Source: Colocasia esculenta
Taxonomy: Eukaryota > Streptophyta > Magnoliopsida > Alismatales > Araceae
DNA: 64,000 nucleotides
Assembly: GCA_014218235.1 (NCBI GenBank)
Contig: CM024753.1
Span: forward strand, 7,254,001 to 7,318,000
Direction of reading: 5' to 3'
Made by a program: the position numbers and the translations under genes. Numbering within the stretch: the stretch's first letter is position 1; each line of letters starts with the position of its first letter. Below, in pieces: positions 44,170-53,849 of the stretch. The notes beneath the pieces are model-generated. The model saw only the letters and a list, made by a program, of their open reading frames with translations, searched no databases and was not told where the DNA came from.

Positions 44170-45659
44170 TGTTAGTCTTAGGTGGACAACAAGCCAATCA
44201 GATATTGTATCATTTTGTTCAGTTATTAATAAAATGACATTTATTTATTATTTTACTGTGTTGGTATTATAATAAAGTCCATGAACATGTGCAATAGTGG
44301 GTAGACTATGATGTGTGATCATACTAATGAGACTACTCACTTAATAAACACATATTCTAAATGTTCCTATTTGGTGGATACCTGAGAAGGACATCAGATA
44401 TCCGGATAGAATAGTATTGTTTACTCCTGCTCATATGATGAGGGTGACTGATCTCATAGTCATGTGTGTGGAGACACTAAGGAGAAACAATAGGTGCTCT
44501 TTAGAGAAAGAGTTCACTGAACTGATCCGATAGAATCACTGGATGGAATTGTACCTAACTGTCAACCCGGAAGATTCAATTGTCACAGTTGTGTAGATGA
44601 TCTTTAGACCTGAGACACCAAAGACACCTTGTTGGTGGACTTCTGTGTTTTGAGCTTGACCTAAGAATCTCTATTCAAGAGATTCTAAACAGTCAATGTT
44701 CGGACACAGCGAAAGACCTTCGAAGGGGATTGAGTGGTCAATAAGGGATCATTTGCCCTCGGTACACAGAGGGAGAATATTCAAGGGAACGATGTAATGG
44801 AGTCTCTGGCCAGGACAGACAAAATATCAAGAAGGGAGTTTTTGATATTAATCTAAAGCATCGAGTCCCAGTGGAACAACAAGTTAGGATTTGACAGTAT
44901 ACCATATCCTAAGTTGTTCAAGAGTATTGTGCAAATGAGAGATTATATCTACACGTAACTGATGACGGAAAGGTTCCTTGCGAGGGTTACACAATCCCAA
45001 TACCTTCCGGATTCATGTGTGTTGCTTGGCACCCAACGTGTTCGGAGGCCCAGATGAGTCGACTAGATAAAGTTGACTCGGATTGTTGATTAATATGAGA
45101 TATTAATTATTATTTAAGTTAGTAAGAGTTAGTAATTTATTGGGCCATTAACTGGATTGGTACTTGGGCCTAGAGGGTCACACGCAACAGGTTTTCATGC
45201 GACGGTCTAATTATATAAAGATCAGGGGCTTTTATGAAAAACCGCAATCTTTATATAATGACGTGATGGGAGAACCCTACCCAAGCATCAGGGTTGCCCA
45301 GGGCTGCCCCCCTCTCTCTCTCTCTCCCTCTCTCTTGCGTCACATGTCGCGGAGATCGGCGTGGATCCAAGCTCAATCTTCGAGCGTTGCGGAACCCGAG
45401 GGAGCGAGCGTGGACGGGCACGAGGGAGCGGGCGTGGATCTTCGCAACGAAGACCGCGTGGACACCGCTGGAGGCCGGACGGTTGAACGGCTTGTGGCGC
45501 CACCTCCTCGCAGTCGTACGAACGCGGATCTGATTCTGCGCAAGGTGATTTTGACTATCCGATAGTCAGATCCGTGTCTCGCAAAACGAAACGAGATCAA
45601 AATTTAAATCTATTATTCCGCTGCGTTTCCATGATCTCGGGTCGCTGAAGATCCTAACA
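44170..45659 (+). repeat. Solo LTR of a copia element (1,490 bp)
   Basis: Starts TGTTAG and ends CTAACA (perfect 6-bp inverse), flanked by the 5-bp duplication AGTTC (44165-44169 and 45660-45664). It is related to the LTRs of copia element D on the other strand: same start pattern TGTTAG..AAGCCAATCA, same mid-section about mismatching caps of ACTCAC and CCTTCGAAGG, and a similar GC-rich end. A TATATAA box lies near 45252. The internal region was lost by LTR-LTR recombination. Confidence 0.93.
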
Positions 45660-45713
45660 AGTTCCAAAGCGTAGTATCCCCACTTACAGGCATCTCATCT
45701 CCCATCATTAGAG

Positions 45714-45924
45714 TTATATATATATATATATATATAATATATATATATATAATAGAGAGAGAGAGAAGTGCTATAGTACAGCGGTGCGGCCTCGTCGTAC
45801 TATAGCACAACATCGTCGGATCTTCGACAGTGCCTAAAAATATGCCGTCATACACGTTTGGGGCGCGCGCGGTGCACGGTTGGGTGGCCGTCGGCCACCC
45901 ACTGTATGGCCATAGCATAGCATA

Positions 45925-45994
<70 letters not shown>

Positions 45995-46010
45995 ATATAT
46001 ATATATATAA
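45714..46010. mobile_element. Segment embedded in (TA)n, Micron-like
   Basis: TA microsatellites at 45714-45752 and 45927-46010 enclose about 160 bp. That core starts with an inverted pair GTGCTATAGTAC (45768-45779) and GTACTATAGCAC (45797-45808) and contains the hairpin GGGTGGCCGTCGGCCACCC (45882-45900). Micron elements of rice are MITEs inserted in TA repeats; the resemblance is in setting and size only. A similar start occurs at 40231 after another TA run. Confidence 0.5.
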
Positions 46011-47076
46011 TTGAGCACGCGGCCATGCACGGCCCGGAGGCTACTTGTTGTTTATGCTTAAAGATGTCATGTGAGCTAGGTGTGTGAGATGTGTATGGTT
46101 TAGTAATCTAGGATCCCTTTCTCCTACCAAAAAGTCTCAACCTAGCTATTACCCTAAACCAATCTTATTTTATGGAGAATGTGTATATATTTTACTTCAT
46201 TTTGTTCTGATTTCCCCCCTTATTCCACAACTTATAGATGCTTATAAATTTCCATACCATCCGTTGTGTTTTTTTCTTTGGGCTAGAGGCAAATTTATGA
46301 TACAAATAGAAATTTCTTATACAATCTTTTCATATCTCGCACTACTTGATAAAAAGTACATTGCACAAGTAATTATCAATATGTATTCTACTCTAAAGGA
46401 TGGCATCCCATATTTCGTCCTTGAGTGTGTGCCTTCGGGTGCAATTTTGAGTACTGGGGATGATCGTCCACTAGAAGTGATTTAAGGATTAAAGAGAAAA
46501 ATTTAGTGCATTCGAATTTTGTATTTGTATTTCTTTTTTTTATTAATCGAAAAAGACACAATACACTCATCTAATGAGAAATAAAAAATATACGTGTAAA
46601 ATATAAAACTCAAGTGCATTAATTCTTTTTTCAAAATTAAAATATAAATAGAAGATGTCGACCTTGCCAATGTTAAACATTCTTAGCATCAAGGGCTTAG
46701 TTTGCTTTTATCGTACGTTCACATGGGAAATGCTATCAAAAGTGGGAGCTCCCCTTTGCAATGAAGGTGAAGTGCTTCCCAACAAGAGAAAAGTTGTCTT
46801 CCTTTATGGGGGAAAAGGAAGGTCGACCTTGTGTGACCCTAGTGGAATCCATGCTGATGTTATCCCCAAATAATAATTTAGAATGTACAGCTAAATGAAT
46901 ATGACAGAAAAAGGAATGTAAGTGAGTGTCTAAATTAAGTTGCCAAATCATATGAAACATTTTTTTCTAGCGAAAAATGTAATTAGTGCAGGGACAACTT
47001 AAAAGTTAAGGGCAAGGGAATCACCCATTTCTCCCGACAACAAAAGGAAACAAATGACGTAGGCATGACATTAACA
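46011..47076. other. Intergenic DNA left of the assembly gap
   Basis: No supported gene. The frame 46084-46485 lacks a proper ATG start, and the ATG-led frame 46655-46873 (72 codons) has no motif. The 47020-47076 part may already belong to the copia element beyond the gap. Confidence 0.5.
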
Positions 47077-47176
47077 NNNNNNNNNNNNNNNNNNNNNNNN
47101 NNNNNNNNNNNNNNNNNNNNNNNNNNNNNNNNNNNNNNNNNNNNNNNNNNNNNNNNNNNNNNNNNNNNNNNNNNNN
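47077..47176. other. Assembly gap, 100 N
   Basis: Exactly 100 undefined bases, a conventional scaffold gap of unknown true length. It lies inside or at the edge of copia element C, so the missing part of that element may be hidden here. Confidence 1.
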
Positions 47177-47353
47177 TATCTCCTCTGTACTATCTTTCTC
47201 CATCTTAATATAAAATTTCTCTCTTCTTTGTCTTACAGCTTATCTTTTTGCTTATTGACAAAATGGGGGAGAAAACTAAAGTAAATCTGAAAAATATATT
47301 TAATTTTTTGTATGATGTTCAGTATATTTTGTCATCATCAAAAAGGGGGAGAT

Positions 47354-49512
47354 TGATGACCAAAATGTCCCCATAATAAATATTTCATTTATTTATATAT
47401 TAATTTTGATGATTAACAAAATAGCACTAATGGATTACTTGAGCCTTGAGAACAGGAAATAAAAGAAAAATGAAAGTTCAAGACAATCAGGTAAGTCTCA
47501 TCACTCATTTCTGTCCAAGTCTCTGTATCGACTTCTTTGATAAGCAAACGATTTCCTCTTTGACCGGAAAACTCAAAACAAATCGATATCGCAACGATTT
47601 CTTTAGACCTCGTAACGATTTCTTTAGAACTCGCAACGACTCTCTAGTCATAACGATTTCTTGTAACGATTTCTTTAGACCTCGTAACGATTTCTTTAGA
47701 ACTCGCACGACTCTCTAGCCGTAACGATTTCTTTAGACCTCGTAACGATTTCTTTAGAACTCGCAACGACTCTCTAGCCGTAACGATTTCTTTAGACCTC
47801 GTAACGATTTCTTCAGAACTCGCAACGACTCTCTAGTCATAACGATTTCTTTAGATCTCGTAACGATTTCTTCAGAACTCGCAACGACTCTCAGTCATAA
47901 CGATTTCTTTAGATCTCGTAACGATTTCTTCAGAACTCGCAACGACTCTCTGTCATAACGATTTCTTCAGAGTTCATAACGATTTCTTTAGAGTTCATAA
48001 CGATTTCTTTACAGTTCATAACGCCTTGCTTTGTGTAACGATTTCGTGTAACGATTTCTTTGTAACTCGTAACAACTTGATAGTCATAACGATTTCTTGT
48101 AACGATTTCTTTGTAACTCATAACGACTTGCTTTGTGTAACGATTTCGTGTAACGATTTCTTTGTAACTCGTAACGACTTGATAGTCATAACGATTTCTT
48201 GTAACGATTTCTTTAGAACTCGCAACGACTTGCTTGTTGTAACGACTCCTTAAGTTTTCATAACTATTTCTTTAGAATTCGCAACGACTTGCTTGTTGTA
48301 ACGACTTTATAAGTTATCACAACGATTTCTTTACAGTTCATAACGACTTGCTATAATTCACAACGATTTCATAAGTTATGAAGTCATCGAGATTGTTTTT
48401 ATCGAATTTCTCGATGTATCAGTATAATGCTTTTAATAGCGTTGAAAAGTCAAAGTCATATCTTGTCCGTTGACTGCTATGCATTAAATGCTCTCTGATC
48501 GTATCTCCCATGCATGCAGACAATATCTTCCATTTCTATGCTACTCTGTCTACGTACTTTTTAGACAGAAAGGAGCTTTGCTATATACTGCAATATCTGT
48601 TCCATCTCAACTAACAATCGACAGCAGTCTTAGCTGTCCTCTATTTATTGATGATATGCTTACAGATATCTGACAAGACTCATCTGGACAACGTTGGACA
48701 CAAGATACAAAGTTCTATGACATCTCTTTGGCGTGTACAAAAGGATAAAAGACTGACGATCAGAAGCTTCCTTAGTGACCAGTCTAACGTACACCAGGAT
48801 AAGAGACACGGACACTTCAACGTTCGAATTTGAATCAGTAGTTTAAATAGAAGACTCAAGACGGAGAAGAGAAGACACAAGAGAGGAACAACGCTTGCAA
48901 TTTGAAGACGAAAGAAATCCATCTTTTCGAGTCTTTAGAAGATTGAAGAAGAGCGAAGCTTCCACTCCAACCTTGTTCTTAGCTCTTAGCTCTCTGTGCT
49001 CAAAAAGAGTTTTCTTATTTGTGAGAGCTTGTGTAGTCCTTGGAGAGAAAAACCTTGTTAAATCTCTTTCTCTCTCAGGCCTTGGTAGCTTCAGTGTGTA
49101 GCTGGTCAAGCTAGAGTCTGAAGCCTGTTTCCACACCCTTTTCTTCTTTGGTTGTGTTCCCTCTGGACGAAGGAAGACCTGGTGGTATCCAGGGTGGTTG
49201 TTTTTCCCTTCAGGTTGAAGGAAGACCAGTTGAGGCTGGGTGTAAGGATCCTTAAGGGGGATTGTACCCTTGGTAGTAAAATCCTGAGATATTGCTCAGG
49301 GACTGGACGTAGGTCTCCTGTGGAGAGGAGTTCCGAACCAGGATAAAAATCCTTGTGTCTTGTGGATGTGTTTTTGTGTGATTGTTGTCTTATTTGCTCT
49401 AACTCTAACCTTGTTATTAAGTTGTGCAATCCTTTCAGTAAACAGATTTTAATCAAGATCGAAGTTTTTAATAACCCATTCACCCCCCTCTGGGCTAGTT
49501 AGCTGGGCAACA
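47354..49512 (+). repeat. 3' LTR of element C (2,159 bp)
   Basis: Begins TGATGACC right after AAAAAGGGGGAGAT and ends GGGCAACA at 49512. The U3 holds a long array of AACGATTTCTT-containing repeats (47589-48370). R/U5 at 49150-49360 has ACCTGGTGG, GGGGGATTGTACCC, ACTGGACGTAGG and GAACCAGGATAAA, also present in element A. Being 1 to 1.9 times the length of the other SIRE LTRs here, its size is partly due to the array. Confidence 0.88.
47589..48370 (+). repeat. Tandem array of AACGATTTCTT units in element C U3
   Basis: In the first half the spacing is 59 bp (units at 47721, 47780, 47839, then 58 to 47897), each unit holding two AACGATTTCTT words and one CGCAACGACTCTCTAG segment. From about 48020 a different arrangement starts, with TTGCTTTGTGTAACGATTTC repeating at 102 bp (48026 and 48128). 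More than 25 copies of the core AACGATTTC occur overall. Confidence 0.93.
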
Positions 49513-49952
49513 CTTCGTACCTGTGGTTTTGGTTTGCTCGTGTTGGGGGAGTTCCCTACTGAGCCAGTGACTAGCGAGGCTCACCCCTACCCCCATAGGT
49601 GAGAGCGAGGAGGACGTTTCACGACCGTCGTCCAGTTCAGAGCCGCGCCGCAGCGGTGCAGGGTCGGTACCTCCAGCTGTGTAGTAGCAGCTCCAGCAGT
49701 GTAGTGTAGCTAGTTTGCTTATTTTCTTCAGTTGTACCTCGGGGTATGCCCCAGGCTCTTGTACTTCTTTTCAGTTTTGTGGAAATTTGGCTATGTAAAC
49801 TTGTGAAATATATATAATGAAATGGTGTGTTCCTTTGTGTTTACACGGACTGTGGTTTGGTTTTCCTTGCGAGGCTTCGGCCCGTTCGCGGGAGGCGGAT
49901 CCTTATTAAGCTTGTTACCGATTTAACGAGCATAAGTAAGGCGTTCCGTCAC
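49513..49952 (+). repeat. Gypsy-type LTR remnant
   Basis: Contains CCTACTGAGCCAGTGACTAG and GGCTCACCCC early, then a T/G-rich 3' part, and ends GTTCCGTCACA at about 49952, after which sequence related to the Tat LTR begins. The layout (CTGAG..CTCACC box, then a 400-bp tail ending in CACA) fits a gypsy LTR 3' half. Its 5' part was replaced by copia element C. Lineage uncertain. Confidence 0.5.
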
Positions 49953-50365
49953 ACGGTTGAAGAACCGGGAGAACCCTCCGATGCCTAAGTCAGTAAGTGA
50001 CAGAAAAGGATGGGAGTTCTCGTGTGTGAGGCGTGTTTGCATGAGAGTGAACATACCTCCGCATGGCATTATACTTGTGTCTTTTATAGGCATGGATGCT
50101 GAGGTGGACGGCCGTAACGCCTCTGGATCATGCCTGGAAAGGCGCGTCGATTGGTGCGCACGACGGGGGGTTACACATCCGTACGCCCGTTGGAGTGCCT
50201 GGCAGTTAATGCACTCTGGGATCGTGGGGCGCGTGGCCGGCAGCCGTTGTAACCGTCATGGAGACATGAAGAGGCTGCTCGGACGCTCTGGGCCATGAAT
50301 ACTACGAAGGTAGCCTGTTCGGAAGGCGTGACCCGCTGTCTGGTGGCTGTGTTTAGGGGTGTACA
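49953..50365 (-). repeat. Tat-type LTR fragment, minus strand
   Basis: Reads opposite to the LTR at 15425-16222. Shared words include GGTTGAAGAAC, CCTC.GATGCCTAAGTCAG (near 49975) and a TATAAAAG box on the minus strand (50088-50081), followed in that sense by a similar leader. It is cut on the right by copia element D at 50366 and on the left by the gypsy LTR at 49952. Confidence 0.65.
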
Positions 50366-51869
50366 TGTAAGGAAACGATCGGGGCGCAGTGGAAACGCGA
50401 TTTCCACAGATAGATATCGTTGCCGGTGGTCGGATCGAACAAAAACGGAGAAACCCGCGCACAGGAGATCCAATCTGTACCTTTGCGGGGTTGCGAAACT
50501 CCCGAATCGGGGAGGAGTTGGCGCAGGAGGCGCCGGTGCTTCAAGCCGTTCAAGTGTCCGGCCTCTAGACGTATCCACGCGAGCTCCGGACGCAGACGGG
50601 GTCTCCTCGATCTCCACGCGTCTCCCGAATCTCAGCTCCACCATGTGCCGGAGAGAGGAGAGAGAGGGTGGGGGGCGCCTGGAAGAGAGAGAGGAGGGGG
50701 GCGGCCAGGGTTAAGCCTTGGAGCTTGGCCCAGGGTTTAACTCTCAGCGTATATTTATAGACACCGCGGTTTTCATAAAAACCCAGTCATTGTCTATAAA
50801 GAACACCTTGCCCAGTCTGCTCGGAACTCTTATGCGTACGTGTGACCCTCTAGGCCCATCTGCTAGTCCAGTTTTTCAGCCCATTAAGCTCAATAACTCT
50901 TTATTGACTTATGGTAATTAATTAACATCTCATATTAATTAATTACACAATCAATTATCGTCTCACGATAATTGACCGGGCTTCCAATCAAGTTGGGTGC
51001 CAAGCAACACCACTTGATCCTGGAAAGCATTGGGGTTCAGCAACCCATTCAAGGAACCTTTTGTATCATCAGTTACCACGTGACTATAATCCTTCACTCG
51101 TACAATGCTCCCGAGTGCACTTAGGGTATGGTCAACTGTCAAACCCTAATGTGTGTACTCACTTGGTTTAGATGCCGCATAACAATATCAGAAAACTCCT
51201 TTTCTGATAAGTAGTCTTGCCCTGGCCAGGGACTATCAGGCATCCTTTCATAGAGCATTCACTCTCCTATTACCGAGAGCGAGTGATCCCATATTGACCA
51301 CACAATCACCTTCGAAGGTATTCCGCTAGATCCGATCACTTAACTGATTAAGACCTCATGGCTAGAGATCTATAAGTCAAGGTCAAAACCCAGAAGTCCA
51401 CCAACAAGGTGTCCTTGGTGTCTCAGGTCTAAGGACCAATCACGCCACTGTGACAATGAATCTAGCTGGTTGACAGTAAGGTAATATTACCATCCAGCGA
51501 TTCATAACAGATCAGTTCAGTGAACTCATTCTCCAATGAGCACCTACAAATTCACCTTAGTGTCTCCACACAGTGACTATGAGACTAGTCACCCTCATCA
51601 TATGAGCAGGTGCAACCTGTACTAGTCTAACTGGATATCGGATGTCCTTCTCGAATATCCTCCGACTAGGAACAATTAAGAATATACGTTTAAAGGATAT
51701 TAATCTCATTGTTATGATCTCATCATAATTAATATCCATTGCGTATATTCATGGACTTCATAATGAAACGGTAAACGAATTACACATAATGAATATAAAA
51801 ACTTATTATTATTATCAAAGAACAAGATTGTACAAGTTATGATTGGCTTGAGGACACTCATAACTAACA
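50366..51869 (-). repeat. 3' LTR of copia element D (1,504 bp)
   Basis: On the minus strand it starts TGTTAGTTATGAG at 51869 and ends CGTTTCCTTACA at 50366. A TATAAATA box is at 50759-50752. The U5 side is GC-rich with a purine-rich GAGAGAGG tract (50650-50700). Open frames in this region appear equally in the 5' LTR and are not genes. Confidence 0.93.
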
Positions 51870-51881
51870 ATCTCCCACTTG
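51870..51881 (-). promoter_or_regulatory. Polypurine tract of element D
   Basis: Minus-strand AAGTGGGAGAT directly before the LTR start, after the end of the RNase H frame. Confidence 0.85.
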
Positions 51882-51883
51882 GA

Positions 51884-52395
51884 CTAAAGCCAATCACCTT
51901 TATGTCTTAAACCCATAGACTCTAGGTGGCGCTCAAACACAATTTGAGTCAAAGGTTTCGTCAGTGGATCTGCAATGTTGTCAACTGAAGGAACTCTTTC
52001 CACCAGTACATCTCCTCTAGTGATTATCTCCCTGATCAGGTGAAATCGCCTCAGAATGTGCTTCGACTTCTGATCAGACCGCGGCTCTTTCGCTTGCGCA
52101 ATGGCCCCATTGTTGTCACATAGCAATGGGATTGGATCAGAGTCACCTGGCACCACACCAAGGTCGGTGATGAACTTCTTCATCCACACTGCCTCCTTGG
52201 CGGCTTCAGCTGCAGCAATGTACTCAGCTTCTGTCGTCGAGTCTGCAGTGGTTTCTTACTTGGAACTCTTCCAGCTCACTGCACCCCCGTTTAAGGTGAA
52301 CACAAACCCAGATGTAGACTTGCTATCATCTGGATATGACTGGAAACTCGAGTCAGTGTATGCCCGAAGTTTCAAGTCCCCTCCTCCATAAACCA
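51884..52395 (-). pseudogene. RNase H of copia element D
   Basis: The minus strand reads YGGGDLKLRAYTDSSFQSYP (first Asp), STSGFVFTLNGGAVSWKSSK, then a TAA at 52258-52256 where the family has Gln, then ETTADSTTEAEYIAAAEAAK (Glu), LLCDNNGAIAQAKEP (Asp), SKHI and ADPLTKPL, ending near 51884. The nonsense codon alone would stop RNase H. The last 100 residues remain open in one frame. Confidence 0.88.
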
Positions 52396-52424
52396 GAAAT
52401 ATATCCTTAGTCCTTCTTAAGTAC

Positions 52425-52623
52425 TTAATTAAGGATACATTTCACTGCCATCCAGTGTGTTTCACCTGGATTTGCCTGATATCTGCTCGTAACACTTAGA
52501 GAAAATGCCGCATCAGACCTTGTACATAGCATGGCATACATGATAGACCCTATAGCCGAAGCATAGGGGACTCTATCCATGACTGCCCTCTCTGTCTTAG
52601 GAGACTGCTCCTTAGAGAGATTA
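52425..52623 (-). pseudogene. RT C-terminal region of element D, left of the LTR insertion
   Basis: The minus strand reads SKEQSPKTERAVMDRVPYAS, AIGSIMYAMLCTRSDAAFSL and ETHWMAVKCILN, the copia RT connection. It begins exactly at the GATTA duplication of the solo LTR, and joins in sense to HGINLS at 55624. Confidence 0.88.
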
Positions 52624-53180
52624 TGTAATACCCCAAGATATAGATCGATAAATAAGTAAGAAACGGTCGAGAAAACGTAATGCAATTTGTGAGCAGATGG
52701 AGAGATTAAGCAAATCCAGATCCATCTAAGGTCGAACTGAAATTGTGTTAAAGGATATTGTTATTGGTAAATGATATCGCTAATGATAATAATGAGGATA
52801 TTATTAAGGGTACTACTAAAGAAAAATGGTAAGAGTAAAGGTTGATACCAAAGGTTAGCATGTTGGTAAAGAATGAGGATAAAGATATGGATATATCTCT
52901 GTTCACACTAAGTCTGAGATTAAATAAGAGGAAAAGTATAAATGTAAATGAGAAGGGTATATCTACAATTATAAAATATGAGGTTCTCATGTAATTGTCA
53001 AATTTTATAGGGACCCTATTGGAAACTCTGGAGACCCCGTAGACTCAATCAAATTCCCAATCGGAGGTCATTCGGGGCTGAATGGCCGATCGGGGGTTAG
53101 GAATGGACATATCTCCAATTTCTAAAAGATAAAGGTAAAAATGCTAATGACCCAAGGTTAGGGGATGTTTACCCCTTAAT

Positions 53181-53316
53181 TAAGGGACACTTGTCCCCCA
53201 TCCAAGCAATGTCTATCCATAAGGGACACTTGTCCTCCATCCTTGCCATTCTTATCCATAAGGGACACATGTCCCAATCCAAGGCATCCTTATCCCTTAA
53301 GGGACACATGTCCCCA
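53181..53316. promoter_or_regulatory. Four GGGACA-N2-TGTCCC dyads spaced 39 bp
   Basis: The dyads start at 53184, 53223, 53262 and 53301. Three are perfect inverted hexamers around two bases and the second has one mismatch (TGTCCT). They lie 80-210 bp upstream of the TATA box of the LTR, where promoter elements are expected. Confidence 0.75.
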
Positions 53317-53393
53317 TCTAAGGAGCCCTAGGGAGGGGGGGCACCTTCCTCTCACCTTCCTCCCACCTTCCTCCCACCTTCCTCTCCCCTTCC

Positions 53394-53403
53394 CTATATA
53401 TAC
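53394..53403 (+). promoter_or_regulatory. TATA box of the solo gypsy LTR
   Basis: CTATATATAC after a CT-rich tract of CACCTTCCTCC repeats (53341-53390), on the plus strand. Confidence 0.65.
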
Positions 53404-53560
53404 CCCCCTCCTCCTTCCATTCCATCCATCTAAGGGAAGAGAGGAGGGTTATGCTAGAGCTCTAGGGAGAGTAAAGAGAGAAAGAGTGCCCGATCTTGGG
53501 GGAAGTTCTGTCGAATAGGTAGGTTCTTTTAAGTTAGTTCTAAATCCCTAGTGAGTGAAA

Positions 53561-53849
53561 GTGCTGCTTGTCATGTTCCTCTCATCCTTCTCTACGTCGA
53601 AGTGCTGTTTGTCGTGTTCCTCTCATCCTTCTCTACGTCGAAGTGCTGCTTGTCGTATTCCTCTCATCCTTCTCTACGTCGAAGTGCTGCTTGTCGTATT
53701 CCTCTCATCCTTCTCTACGTCGAAGTGCTGTCGGTTCGATTTCTCGGAATCCCCATTACGTCGAAGTGTTGTCGGTTCGATTTCTCAGAATCCCCCATTA
53801 CGCCGAAGTGTTGCCGGATTATTTAGTGAAGATCCTTTCCCATGCCAGA
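53561..53849 (+). repeat. 41-bp tandem repeat in the solo gypsy LTR
   Basis: Units begin at 53561, 53602, 53643, 53684, 53725, 53766 and 53808. Each starts GTG(C/T)TG; the first four share CTCATCCTTCTCTACGTCGA and the later ones TTCGATTTCTC. All three frames stay open only because the unit lacks stops. Confidence 0.93.

Larger units (their letters stand above)
47177..49512 (+). mobile_element. SIRE-type copia element C, 3' end
   Basis: About 180 bp of 3' internal DNA, including CAAAATGGGGGAGAAAAC and a second purine tract, leads into a 2,159-bp LTR. No primer site follows the LTR, so it is a 3' LTR. All coding parts are missing, either in the gap or deleted. The LTR shares its R/U5 blocks and a related 59-bp array with element A. 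Confidence 0.85.

Noticed and set aside
45613..46026. Frames of repeated Ile-Tyr
   Set aside because: Translation of TA microsatellites.
46084..46485. 133-codon plus-strand frame
   Set aside because: Begins with GTG, has no ATG in a good position, no domain, and ordinary AT-rich composition.
47589..48370. Regular repeats with spacers, at first sight like a CRISPR array
   Set aside because: The units lie in the U3 of a plant LTR, the spacers are themselves repeated, and no cas gene or prokaryotic context exists.
50171..50740. Several open frames on both strands, repeated at 60306-60893
   Set aside because: Largely the two LTRs of copia D; the same frames recur in both and carry no motif. 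The part left of 50366 lies in a Tat LTR fragment.
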